This document shows, piece by piece, positions 1 to 10,534 of a stretch of DNA of 64,000 nt (the first letter of the stretch is position 1; each line of letters begins with the position of its first letter). Both the position numbers and the translations under genes were made by a program. The notes under the pieces were generated by a model, which worked only from the letters and a program-made list of their open reading frames with translations, made no database searches and was not told where the DNA came from. The DNA comes from Crossaster papposus. Taxonomy: Eukaryota; Echinodermata; Asteroidea; Velatida; Solasteridae. The DNA lies in assembly GCA_037893245.1 (NCBI GenBank), contig JBAIAA010000543.1, positions 124,001-188,000 on the forward strand. The letters run 5' to 3'.

Positions 1-58
1 CCTCACTCAGGCTACTCAGAAGGAACAGCAGAGGTAGAAGACAGAGATAGAGTATATC

Positions 59-64
59 CACCTG
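59..64. other. CACCTG variant of the palindrome
   Basis: Here the CpG is lost by a G>C transversion. The variant is linked to the following monomer carrying CTCAACC, and recurs with it at many places (near 2,085, 2,660, 3,450, 4,530, 7,595, 11,455, 22,590, 37,310, 54,085). This makes it an inherited monomer subtype rather than repeated mutation. CACCTG is itself an E-box of the type bound by Snail/ZEB/E-protein families, but no function is shown. Confidence 0.6.
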
Positions 65-66
65 TC

Positions 67-141
67 TGATCTACACCTCACTCAACCTTCTCAGAAGGAA
101 CAGCAGAGGTAGAAGACAGAGATAGAGTATATCCACGTGTC
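67..141 (+). repeat. Exemplar long monomer (L, 75 bp)
   Basis: This is a complete L monomer in the chosen phase. Parts in order: the 11-base block TGATCTACACC (1-11), TCACTCA plus a variable CAACC/GCCTG/GGCTG/GGGTG block (12-26), a 35-base purine-rich stretch with about 30 purines (27-61), and TATATCCACGTGTC (62-75). Stops occur in all three forward frames (TGA at 1, TAG at 44, TAG at 57), and CTA/TCA triplets close the three reverse frames. Because 75 is divisible by 3, runs of L keep these stops in place. The next monomer, 142-216, is also L. Confidence 0.95.
134..139. promoter_or_regulatory. CACGTG palindrome (E-box/G-box), exemplar of a site in nearly every monomer
   Basis: CACGTG lies 3 bases before the end of the monomer, so sites are spaced 64 or 75 bp apart. 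It is the known core site of bHLH-leucine zipper proteins in animals (Myc/Max, USF, MITF), of bHLH and bZIP factors in plants, and of the yeast centromere factor Cbf1. It also holds the only CpG of the consensus monomer. Six bases alone are weak evidence of binding; its retention could simply reflect recent homogenisation. Some monomers carry altered forms: CACCTG, CACTTG, CACGTT, or AACGTG. Confidence 0.5.
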
Positions 142-216
142 TGATCTACACCTCACTCAGCAGGCTCAGAAGGAACAACATAGGTAAAAGACAGAGATAG
201 AGTATATCCACGTGTC

Positions 217-280
217 TCACTCAGCCTGCTCAGAAGGAACAGCAGAGGTAGAAGACAGAGATAGAGTATATTCACGTGTC
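217..280 (+). repeat. Exemplar short monomer (S, 64 bp)
   Basis: This complete S monomer lies directly between two L monomers. It is identical in plan to L but lacks the first 11 bases, so GTGTC of the preceding monomer joins TCACTCAG directly. The deletion has a 2-base CT direct repeat at its ends, which makes the exact breakpoint ambiguous by two bases. Every S monomer I inspected has the same junction, which implies one ancestral deletion (or insertion) later spread through the array. The length difference is about one turn of B-DNA. Since 64 is not divisible by 3, each S shifts reading frame. Confidence 0.95.
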
Positions 281-580
281 TGATCTACACCTCACTCAGG
301 CTGCTCAGAAGGAACATCAGAGGTTGAAGACAGAGATAGAGTATATCCACGTGTCTGATCTACACCTCACTCAGGGTGCTCAGAAGGAACAGCAGAGGTA
401 GAAGACAGAGATAGAGTATATCCACGTGTCTGATTTACACCTCATTTAGCCTGCTCAGAATGAACAGCAGAGGTAGAAGACAGAGATAGAGTATATCCAC
501 GTGTCTGATTTACACCTCACTTAGCCTGCTCAGAATGAACAGAAGGGGTAGAAGACAGAGATAGAGTATATCCACGTGTC

Positions 581-869
581 TCACTCAGCATGCTCAGAAG
601 GAACAGCAGAGGTAGAAGACAGAGATAGTGTATATCCACGTGTCTGATCTACACCTCACTCAGGCTGCTCAGAAGGAACAGCAGAGGTAGAAGACAGAGA
701 TATAGTATATCCACGTGTCTGATTTACACCTCACTTAGCCTGCTCAGAATGAACAGCAGAGGTAGAAGACAGAGATATAGTATATCCACGTGTCTGATCT
801 ACACCTCACTCAGCCTGCTCAGAAGGAACAGCAGGGGTAGAAGACGGAGATAGAGTATATCCACGTGTC
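581..869 (+). repeat. 289-bp higher-order unit S-L-Lt-L, first exemplar
   Basis: Four monomers (64+75+75+75) form a unit followed at once by a second copy (870-1158). Marker bases recur at exactly 289 bp: GATAGTGTAT in the S monomer occurs at 624 and 913. The L after S carries GGCTGCTC and usually GATATAG, the third monomer is Lt, and the fourth carries CAGGGGT. The same spacing recurs at 42,117 and 42,406. Confidence 0.93.
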
Positions 870-1158
870 TCACTCAGCCTGCTCAGAAGGAACAGCAGAG
901 GTAGAAGACAGAGATAGTGTATATCCACGTGTCTGATCTACACCTCACTCAGGCTGCTCAGAAGGAACAGCAGAGGTAGAAGACAGAGATATAGTATATC
1001 CACGTGTCTGATTTACACCTCACTTAGCTTTCTCAGAATGAACAGCAGAGGTAGAAGACAGAGATAGAGTATATCCACGTGTCTGATCTACACCTCACTC
1101 AGCCTGCTCAGAAGAAACAGCAGGGGTAGAAGACAGAGATAGAGTATATCCACGTGTC
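870..1158 (+). repeat. 289-bp higher-order unit S-L-Lt-L, second exemplar
   Basis: Monomer edges are S 870-933, L 934-1008, Lt 1009-1083 and L 1084-1158. It differs from the preceding unit at a few bases (for example TAGCTTTCTC in Lt, and AGAAGAAAC in the last L). The next monomer, at 1159, is again S. Confidence 0.93.
1009..1083 (+). repeat. Exemplar Lt variant monomer (75 bp)
   Basis: Lt is the commonest distinctive L subtype. It is marked by three linked substitutions near the 5' end: TGATTTACACC in place of TGATCTACACC, CACTTAG in place of CACTCAG, and AGAATGAAC in place of AGAAGGAAC. The three travel together in nearly all copies through the window, which defines the natural monomer phase as starting at TGAT. 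Subtypes exist with CCTTCTC, CCTGCTC or CCTGCTA. Lt is the third member of the 289-bp unit. Confidence 0.93.
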
Positions 1159-4100
1159 TCACTCAGCCTCCTCAGAAGGAACAGCAGAGGTAGAAGACAG
1201 AGATTGAGTATATCCACGTGTCTGATCTACACCTCACTCAGCCTGCTCAGAAGAAACAGCAGAGGTAGAAGACAGAGATAGAGTATATCCACGTGTCTGA
1301 TCTACACCTCACTCAGCAGGCTCAGAAGGAACAACATAGGTAAAAGACAGAGATAGAGTATATCCACGTGTCTCACTCAACCTGCTCAGAAGGAAGAGCA
1401 GAGGTAGAAGACAGAGATAGAGTATATTCACGTGTCTGATCTACACCTCACTCAGGCTGCTCAGAAGGAACATCAGAGGTTGAAGACAGAGATAGAGTAT
1501 ATCCACGTGTCTGATCTACACCTCACTCAGGGTGCTCAGAAGGAACAGCAGAGGTAGAAGACAGAGATAGAGTATATCCACGTGTCTGATTTACACCTCA
1601 TTTAGCCTGCTCAGAATGAACAGCAGAGGTAGAAGACAGAGATAGAGTATATCCACGTGTCTGATTTACACCTCACTTAGCCTGCTCAGAATGAACAGAA
1701 GGGGTAGAAGACAGAGATAGAGTATATCCACGTGTCTCACTCAGCATGCTCAGAAGGAACAGCAGAGGTAGAAGACAGAGATAGTGTATATCCACGTGTC
1801 TGATCTACACCTCACTCAGGCTGCTCAGAAGGAACAGCAGAGGTAGAAGACAGAGATATAGTATATCCACGTGTCTGATTTACACCTCACTTAGCCTGCT
1901 CAGAATGAACAGCAGAGGTAGAAGACAGAGATATAGTATATTCACGTGTCTGATCTACACCTCACTCAGCCTGCTCAGAAGGAACAGCAGGGGTAGAAGA
2001 CGGAGATAGAGTATATCCACGTGTCTCACTCAGCCTCCTCAGAAGGAACAGCAGAGGTAGAAGACAGAGATAGAGTATATCCACCTGTCTGATCTACACC
2101 TCACTCAACCTGCTCAGAAGGAACACCAGAGGTAGAAGACAGAGATAGTGTATATCCACGTGTCTGATCTACACCTCACTCAGGCTGCTCAGAAGGAACA
2201 GCAGAGGTAGAAGACAGAGATATAGTATATCCACGTGTCTGATTTACACCTCACTTAGCCTTCTCAGAATGAACAGCAGAGGTAGAAGACAGAGATAGAG
2301 TATATCCACGTGTCTGATCTACACCTCACTCAGCCTGCTCAGAAGGAACAGCAGGGGTAGAAGACAGAGATAGAGTATATCCACGTGTCTCACTCAGGCT
2401 GCTCAGAAGGAACAGCAGAGGTAGAAGACAGAGATATAGTATATCCACGTGTCTGATCTACACCTCACTCAGCCTGCTCAGATGGAACAGAAGAGGTAGA
2501 AGACAGAGATAGAGTATATCCACGTGTCTCACTCAGCCTGCTCAGAAGGAACAGCAGAGGTAGAAGACAGATATAGTGTATATCCACGTGTCTGATCTAC
2601 ACCTCACTCAGGCTACTCAGAAGGAACAGCAGAGGTAGAAGACAGAGATAGAGTATATCCACCTGTCTGATCTACACCTCACTCAACCTGCTCAGAAGGA
2701 ACAGCAGAGGTAGAAGACAGAGATAGAGTATATCCACGTAACTGATCTACACCTCACTCAGCAGGCTCAGAAGGAACAACAGAGGTAAAAGACAGAGATA
2801 GAGTATATCCACGTGTCTCACTCAGCCTGCTCAGAAGGAACAGCAGAGGTAGAAGACAGAGATAGAGTATATTCACGTGTCTGATCTACACCTCACTCAG
2901 GCTGCTCAGAAGGAACATCAGAGGTTGAAGACAGAGATAGAGTATATCCACGTGTCTGATCTACACCTCACTTAGCCTGCTCAGAATGAACAACAGGGGT
3001 AGAAGACAGAAATAGAGTATATCCACGTGTCTCACTCAGCCTGCTCAGAAGGAACAGCAGAGGTAAAAGACAGAGATAGTGTATATCCACGTGTCTGATC
3101 TACACCTCACTCAGGCTGCTCAGAAGGAACAGCAAAGGTAGAAGACAGAGATAGAGTATATCCACGTGTCTGATTTACACCTCACTTAGCCTGCTCAGAA
3201 TGAACAGCAGAGGTAGAAGACAGAGATAGAGTATATCTACGTGTCTGATCTACACCTCACTCAGCCTGCTCAGAAGGAACAGCAGGGGTAGAAGACAGAG
3301 ATAGAGTATATACACGTGTCTCACTCAGCCTGCTCAGAAGGAACAGCAGAGGTAGAAGACAGATATAGTGTATATCCACGTGTCTGATCTACACCTCACT
3401 CAGGCTACTCAGAAGGAACAGCAGAGGTAGAAGACAGAGATAGAGTATATCCACCTGTCTGATCTACACCTCACTCAACCTGCTCAGAAGGAACAGCAGA
3501 GGTAGAAGACAGAGATAGAGTATATCCACGTGTCTGATCTACACCTCACTCAGCAGGCTCAGAAGGAACAACAGAGGTAAAAGACAGAGATAGAGTATAT
3601 CCACGTGTCTCACTCAGCCTGCTCAGAAGGAACAGCAGAGGTAGAAGACAGAGATAGAGTATATTCACGTGTCTGATCTACACCTCACTCAGGCTGCTCA
3701 GAAGGAACATCAGAGGTTGAAGACAGAGATAGAGTATATCCACGTGTCTGATCTACACCTCACTCAGGGTGCTCAGAAGGAACAGCAGAGGTAGAAGACA
3801 GAGATAGAGTATATCCACGTGTCTGATTTACACCTCATTTAGCCTGCTCAGAATGAACAGCAGAGGTAGAAGACAGAGATAGAGTATATCCACGTGTCTG
3901 ATTTACACCTCACTTAGCCTGCTCAGAATGAACAGAAGGGGTAGAAGACAGAGATAGAGTATATCCACGTGTCTCACTCAGCATGCTCAGAAGGAACAGC
4001 AGAGGTAGAAGACAGAGATAGTGTATATCCACGTGTCTGATCTACACCTCACTCAGGCTGCTCAGAAGGAACAGCAGAGGTAGAAGACAGAGATATAGTA

Positions 4101-4690
4101 TATCCACGTGTCTGATTTACACCTCACTTAGCCTGATCAGAATGAACAGCAGAGGTAGAAGACAGAGATATAGTATATCCACGTGTCTGATCTACACCTC
4201 ACTCAGCCTGCTCAGAAGGAACAGCAGGGGTAGAAGACAGAGATAGAGTATATCCACGTGTCTCATTCAGCATGCTCAGAAGGAACAGCAGAGGTAGAAG
4301 ACAGAGATAGTGTATATCCACGTGTCTGATCTACACCTCACTCAGGCTGCTCAGAAGGAACAGCACAGGTAAAAGACAGAGATAGAGTATATCCACGTGT
4401 CTGATTTACACCTCACTTAGCCTTCTCAGAATGAACAGCAGAGGTAGAAGACAGAGATAGAGTATATCCACGTGTCTCACTCAGCCTCCTCAGAAGGAAC
4501 AGCAGAGGTAGAAGACAGAGATAGAGTATATCCACCTGTCTGATCTACACCTCACTCAACCTTCTCAGAAGGAACACCAGAGGTAGAAGACAGAGATAAA
4601 GAATATCCACGTGTCTGATCTACACCTCACTCAGCCTGCTCAGAAGGAACAGCAGAGGTAGAAGACAGAGATAGAGTATATCCACGTGTC

Positions 4691-5010
4691 TCACTCAGCC
4701 TGCTCAGAAGGAACAGCAGAGGTAGAAGACAGTGATAGAGTATATCCACGTGTCTCACTCAGCCTGCTCAGAAGGAACAGCAGAGGTAGAAGACAGAGAT
4801 AGAGTATATCCACGTGTCTCACTCGGCCTACTCAGAAGGAACAGCAGAGGTAGAAGACAGAGATAGAGTATATCCACGTGTCTCACTCACCTTGCTCAGA
4901 AGGAACAGCAGAGGTAGAAGACAGAGATAGAGTATATCCACGTGTCTCATTCAGCCTGCTCAGAAGGAACAGCAGAGGTAGAAGACAGTGATAGAGTATA
5001 TCCACGTGTC
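4691..5010 (+). repeat. S-run cassette, five consecutive 64-bp monomers
   Basis: Five S monomers occupy exactly 5 x 64 bp: 4691-4754 (CCTGCTC, CAGTGATAG), 4755-4818 (CCTGCTC), 4819-4882 (CCTACTC, with CTCGG), 4883-4946 (CACCTTGCTC) and 4947-5010 (CATTCAG, CAGTGATAG). An L monomer with CCGTCTC, GGTAAAAG and TATACACG follows. Members and order recur elsewhere, so the run behaves as one unit. No coding potential. Confidence 0.92.
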
Positions 5011-5866
5011 TGATCTACACCTCACTCAGCCGTCTCAGAAGGAACAGCAAAGGTAAAAGACAGAGACAGAGTATATACACGTGTCTCACTCAGCCTGCTC
5101 AGACGGAACAGCAGAGGTAGAAGACAGAGATAGAGTATATCCACGTGTCTGATCTACACCTCACTCAGCCTGCTCAGAATGAACAGCAGGGGTAGAAGAC
5201 AGAGATAGAGTATATCCACGTGTCTGATCTACACCTCACTCAGCCTGCTCAGAAGGAACAGCAGAGGTAGAAGACAGAGATAGAGTATATCCACGTGTCT
5301 GATCTACACATCACTCAGCTTGCTCAGAAGGAGCAGCAGAGGTAGAAGACAGAGATAGAGTATATCCACGTGTCTCACTCAGGCTGCTCAGAAGGAACAG
5401 CAGAGGTAGACGACAGAGATAGAGTATATCCACGTGTCTGATCTACACCTCAATCAGGGTGCTCAGAAGGAACAGCAGAGGTAGAAGACAGAGATAGAGT
5501 ATATCCACGTGTCTCACTCAGCCTGCTCAGAAGGAACAGCAGAGGTAGAAGACAGAGATAGAGTATATTCACGTGTCTGATCTACACCTCACCCAGGCTG
5601 TTCAGAAGGAACATCAGAGGTTGAAGACAGAGATAGAGTATATCCACGTGTCTGATTTACACCTCACTTAGCCTGCTCAGAATGAACAGCAGGGGTAGAA
5701 GACAGAGATAGAGTATATCCACGTGTCTCACTCAGCCTGCTCAGAAGGAACAGCAAAGGTAGAAGACAGAGATAGTGTATATCCACGTGTCTGATCTACA
5801 CCTCACTCAGGCTGCTCAGAAGGAACAGCAGAGGTAGAAGACAGTAATAGAGTATATCCACGTGTC

Positions 5867-6122
5867 TCACTCAGCTTGCTCAGAAGGAACAACAGAGGTA
5901 GAAGACAGAGATAGAGTATATCCACGTGTCTCACTCAGCCTACTCAGAAGGAACAGCAGAGGTAGAAGACAGAGATAGAGTATATCCACGTGTCTCACTC
6001 ACCTTGCTCAGAAGGAACAGCAGAGGTAGAAGACAGAGATAGAGTATATCCACGTGTCTCATTCAGCCTGCTCAGAAGGAACAGCAGAGGTAGAAGACAG
6101 TGATAGAGTATATCCACGTGTC
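5867..6122 (+). repeat. S-run cassette, four-member form
   Basis: Four S monomers (256 bp): CTTGCTC with AACAACAG, CCTACTC, CACCTTGCTC, then CATTCAG with CAGTGATAG. The preceding monomer carries CAGTAATAG. The next L begins CGATCTACACC, which creates an extra CpG (GTCCGATC). The same form recurs at about 6,979-7,234, 9,942-10,197 and 11,065-11,320. Confidence 0.88.
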
Positions 6123-6188
6123 CGATCTACACCTCACTCAGCAGGCTCAGAAGGAACAGCACAGGTAAAAGACAGAGATAGAGTATAT

Positions 6189-6196
6189 ACACGTGT
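6189..6196. promoter_or_regulatory. Extended 8-bp palindrome ACACGTGT
   Basis: In the L monomer that follows the S-run cassettes, TATATCC is replaced by TATATAC, which lengthens the symmetric core to eight bases. The same variant recurs after other cassettes, for example near 5,075, 7,300, 10,265, 13,045 and 63,925. It is linked to CAGCAGGCTC and to GGTAAAAG in the same monomer. Whether any protein prefers it is unknown. Confidence 0.5.
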
Positions 6197-8690
6197 CTCA
6201 CTCAGCCTGCTCAGAAGGAACAGCAGGGGTAGAAGACAGAGATAGAGTATATCCACGTGTCTGATCTACACCTCACTCAGCCTGCTCAGAAGGAACAGCA
6301 GAGGTAGAAGACAGAGATAGAGTATATCCACGTGTCTGATCTACACCTCACTCAGCTTGCTCAGAAGGAGCAGCAGAGGTAGAAGACAGAGATAGAGTAT
6401 ATCCACGTGTCTCACTCAGGCTGCTCAGAAGGAACAGCAGAGGTAGACGACAGAGATAGAGTATATCCACGTGTCTGATCTACACCTCAATCAGGGTGCT
6501 CAGAAGGAACAGCAGAGGTAGAAGACAGAGATAGAGTATATCCACGTGTCTCACTCAGCCTGCTCAGAAGGAACAGCAGAGGTAGAAGACAGAGATAGAG
6601 TATATTCACGTGTCTGATCTACACCTCACCCAGGCTGCTCAGAAGGAACATCAGAGGTTGAAGACAGAGATAGAGTATATCCACGTGTCTGGTCTACACC
6701 TCACTCAGGGTGCTCAGAAGGAACAGCAGAGGTAGAAGACAGAGATAGAGTATATCCACGTGTCTGATTTACACCTCACTTAGCCTGCTCAGAATGAACA
6801 GCAGGGGTAGAAGACAGAGATAGAGTATATCCACGTGTCTCACTCAGCCTGCTCAGAAGGAACAGCAAAGGTAGAAGACAGAGATAGTGTATATCCACGT
6901 GTCTGATCTACACCTCACTCAGGCTGCTCAGAAGGAACAGCAGAGGTAGAAGACAGTAATATAGTATATCCACGTGTCTCACTCAGCTTGCTCAGAAGGA
7001 ACAACAGAGGTAGAAGACAGAGATAGAGTATATCCACGTGTCTCACTCAGCCTACTCAGAAGGAACAGCAGAGGTAGAAGACAGAGATAGAGTATATCCA
7101 CGTGTCTCACTCACCTTGCTCAGAAGGAACAGCAGAAGTAGAAGACAGAGATAGATTATATCCACGTGTCTCATTCAGCCTGCTCAGAAGGAACAGCAGA
7201 GGTAGAAGACAGTGATAGAGTATATCCACGTGTCCGATCTACACCTCACTCAGCAGGCTCAGAAGGAACAGCACAGGTAAAAGACAGAGATAGAGTATAT
7301 ACACGTGTCTCACTCAGCCTGCTCAGAAGGAACAGCAGAGGTAGAAGACAGAGATAGAGTATATCCACGTGTCTGATCTACACCTCACTCAGCCTGCTCA
7401 GAAGGAACAGCAGGGGTAGAAGACAGAGATAGAGTATATCCACGTGTCTGATCTACACCTCACTCAGCCTGCTCAGAAGGAACAGCAGAGGTAGAAGACA
7501 GAGATAGAGTATATCCACGTGTCTGATCTACACCTCACTCAGGCTACTCAGAAGGAACAGCAGAGGTAGAAGACAGAGATAGAGTATATCCACCTGTCTG
7601 ATCTACACCTCACTCAACCTGCTCAGAAGGAACAGCAGAGGTAGAAGACAGAGATAGAGTATATCCACGTGTCTGATCTACACCTCACTCAGCAGGCTCA
7701 GAAGGAACAACAGAGGTAAAAGACAGAGATAGAGTATATCCACGTGTCTCACTCAGCCTGCTCAGAAGGAACAGCAGAGGTAGACGACAGAGATAGAGTA
7801 TATTCACGTGTCTGATCTACACCTCACTCAGGCTGCTCAGAAGGAACATCAGAGGTTGAAGACAGAGATATAGTATATCCACGTGTCTGATCTACACCTC
7901 ACTCAGGGTGCTCAGAAGGGACAGCAGAGGTAGAAGACAGAGATATAGTATATCCACGTGTCTGATTTACACCTCATTTAGCCTGCTCAGAATGAACAGC
8001 AGAGGTAGAAGACAGAGATAGAGTATATCCACGTGTCTGATTTACACCTCACTTAGCCTGCTCAGAATGAACAGAAGGGGTAGAAGACAGAGATAGAGTA
8101 TATCCACGTGTCTCACTCAGCATGCTCAGAAGGAACAGCAGAGGTAGAAGACAGAGATAGTGTATATCCACGTGTCTGATCTACACCTCACTCAGGCTGC
8201 TCAGAAGGAACAGCAGAGGTAGAAGACAGAGATATAGTATATCCACGTGTCTGATTTACACCTCACTTAGCCTGCTCAGAATGAACAGCAGAGGTAGAAG
8301 ACAGAGATATAGTATATCCACGTGTCTGATCTACACCTCACTCAGCCTGCTCAGAAGGAACAGCAGGGGTAGAAGACAGAGATAGAGTATATCCACGTGT
8401 CTCACTCAGCCTGCTCAGAAGGAACAGCAGAGGTAGAAGACAGAGATAGTGTATATCCACGTGTCTGATCTACACCTCACTCAGGCTTCTCAGAAGGAAC
8501 AGCAGAGGTAGAAGACAGAGATATAGTATATCCACGTGTCTGATTTACACCTCACTTAGCCTTCTCAGAATGAACAGCAGAGGTAAAAGACAGAGATAGA
8601 GTATATCCACGTGTCTGATCTACACCTCACTCAGCCTGCTCAGAAGGAACAGCAGAGGTAGAAGACAGAGATAGAGTATATCCACGTGTC

Positions 8691-9010
8691 TCACTCAGCC
8701 TGCTCAGAAGGAACAGCAGAGGTAGAAGACAGTGATAGAGTATATCCACGTGTCTCACTCAGCATGCTCAGAAGGAACAGCAGAGTTAGAAGACAGAGAT
8801 AGAGTATATCCACGTGTCTCACTCAGCCTACTCAGAAGGAACAGCAGAGGTAGAAGACAGAGATAGAGTATATCCACGTGTCTCACTCACCTTGCTCAGA
8901 AGGAACAGCAGAGGTAGAAGACAGAGATAGAGTATATCCACGTGTCTCATTCAGCCTGCTCAGAAGGAACAGCAGAGGTATAAGACAGTGATAGAGTATA
9001 TCCACGTGTC
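8691..9010 (+). repeat. S-run cassette, five-member form
   Basis: Counterpart of 4,691-5,010 at offset 4,000, with the same five members in the same order. Differences include CATGCTC in the second member, CAGAGTTAG, and GTATAAGACAG in the last member. Confidence 0.9.
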
Positions 9011-9411
9011 TGATCTACACCTCACTCAGCCGTCTCAGAAGGAACAGCACAGGTAAAAGACAGAGATAGAGTATATACACGTGTCTCACTCAGCCTGCTC
9101 AGAAGGAACAGCAGAGGTAGAAGACAGAGATAGAGTATATCCACGTGTCTGATCTACACCTCACTCAGCCTGCTCAGAATGAACAGCAGGGGTAGAAGAC
9201 AGAGATAGAGTATATCCACGTGTCTGATCTACACCTCACTCAGCCTGCTCAGAAGGAACAGCAGAGGTAGAAGACAGAGATAGAGTATATCCACGTTTCT
9301 GATCTACACATCACTCAGCTTGCTCAGAAGGAGCAGCAGAGGTAGAATACATAGATAGAGTATATCCACGTGTCTCACTCAGGCTGCTCAGAAGGAACAG
9401 CAGAGGTAGAC

Positions 9412-10331
9412 GACAGAGATAGAGTATATCCACGTGTCTGATCTACACCTCAATCAGGGTGCTCAGAAGGAACAGCAGAGGTAGAAGACAGAGATAGAGT
9501 ATATCCACGTGTCTCACTCAGCCTGCTCAGAAGGAACAGCAGAGGTAGAAGACAGAGATAGAGTATATTCACGTGTCTGATCTACACCTCACCCAGGCTG
9601 CTCAGAAGGAACATCAGAGGTTGAAGACAGAGATAGAGTATATCCACGTGTCTGGTCTACACCTCACTCAGGGTGCTCAGAAGGAACAGCAGAGGTAGAA
9701 GACAGAGATAGAGTATATCCACGTGTCTGATTTACACCTCACTTAGCCTGCTCAGAATGAACAGCAGGGGTAGAAGACAGAGATAGAGTATATCCACGTG
9801 TCTCACTCAGCCTGCTCAGAAGGAACAGCAAAGGTAGAAGACAGAGATAGTGTATATCCACGTGTCTGATCCACACCTCACTCAGGCTGCTCAGAAGGAA
9901 CAGCAGAGGTAGAAGACAGTAATAGAGTATATCCACGTGTCTCACTCAGCTTGCTCAGAAGGAACAACAGAGGTAGAAGACAGAGATAGAGTATATCCAC
10001 GTGTCTCACTCAGCCTACTCAGAAGGAACAGCAGAGGTAGAAGACAGATATAGAGTATATCCACGTGTCTCACTCACCTTGCTCAGAAGGAACAGCAGAG
10101 GTAGAAGACAGAGATAGAGTATATCCACGTGTCTCATTCAGCCTGCTCAGAAGGAACAGCAGAGGTAGAAGACAGTGATAGAGTATATCCACGTGTCCGA
10201 TCTACACCTCACTCAGCAGGCTCAGAAGGAACAGCACAGGTAAAAGACAGAGATAGAGTATATACACGTGTCTCACTCAGCCTGCTCAGAAGGAACAGCA
10301 GAGGGAGAAGACAGATATAGTGTATATCCAC
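9412..10331 (+). repeat. First copy of a 1,123-bp-spaced duplication
   Basis: It matches 10,535-11,454 almost base for base. Anchors are CAATCAGGGT at 9,451 and 10,574, and TGTATATCCA at 10,321 and 11,444. The spacing equals 9 L + 7 S. About 200 bp of other array sequence lies between the copies (10,332-10,534). Both copies carry GTCTGATCCACACC, CAGTAATA, the four-S cassette and GAGGGAGAAG. Confidence 0.88.
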
Positions 10332-10534
10332 GTGTCTAATCTACACCTCACTCAGGCTACTCAGAAGGAACAGCAGAGGTAGAAGACAGAGATAGAGTAT
10401 ATCCACCTGTCTGATCTACACCTCACTCAACCTGCTCAGAAGGAACAGCAGAGGTAGAAGACAGAGATAGAGTATATCCACGTGTCTGATTTACACCTCA
10501 TTTAGCCTGCTCAGAATGAACAGCAGAGGTAGAA

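Larger units (their letters stand above)
1..4690 (+). repeat. 289-derived domain at the left edge
   Basis: Mostly L-rich, S-L-Lt-L organised DNA. A marker monomer with CAGCAGGCTC and AACAACA occurs at 175, 1,331, 2,776 and 3,568, giving spacings of 1,156 (4x289), 1,445 (5x289) and 792 (8 L + 3 S). Bases about 142-880 match about 1,298-2,035 at offset 1,156, and the latter matches from about 3,535 onward at offset 2,237. There is no gene in this stretch. Confidence 0.85.
5086..7310 (+). repeat. S-rich tandem duplication, offset 1,037 then 1,112 bp
   Basis: GAGCAGCAGA occurs at 5,331 and 6,368 (offset 1,037). After one extra 75-bp monomer in the second copy (with GTCTGGTC, near 6,685) the offset becomes 1,112 (8 L + 8 S), as shown by matching cassette starts at 6,054 and 7,166. 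Short frames of about 60 codons at these two places begin at the GTG inside CACGTG and are repeat artefacts. Confidence 0.85.
7510..10331 (+). repeat. Copy of about 3,371-6,230, offsets 4,139 / 4,000 / 4,075
   Basis: AGGCTACTC occurs at 3,402 and 7,541 (offset 4,139). The offset falls by 139 bp (one L plus one S) to exactly 4,000 for the S cassette and the following kilobase (CAGTGATAG at about 4,730 and 8,730; GTAGACGAC at about 5,407 and 9,407). It rises by 75 to 4,075 after an extra L in this copy. All changes are whole monomers. It includes the five-S cassette at 8,691-9,010. Confidence 0.87.

Noticed and set aside
6054..6245. 63-codon open frame, identical or nearly so at 7,166, 10,129, 11,252, 12,909, 17,169, 21,440 and 23,750
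   Set aside because: It starts at the GTG inside CACGTG, runs across S-run monomers and ends at the usual TAG of the repeat. Its recurrence is that of the cassette, with no ATG and no known domain.
8731..9640. Exact 4,000-bp offset between duplicated segments as a possible assembly artefact
   Set aside because: The round number follows from 4,139 minus one L and one S (139 bp), and private substitutions distinguish the copies, so it is likely coincidence.
9739..9945. 68-codon minus-strand frame with a Leu-rich, membrane-like look (again at 10,862-11,068; similar ones at 18,834, 30,759, 49,595, 50,613)
   Set aside because: The Leu-rich look comes from reading the purine-rich tract on the opposite strand. 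The frames start at GTG from the palindrome, extend across two or three monomers, and end at repeat stops.
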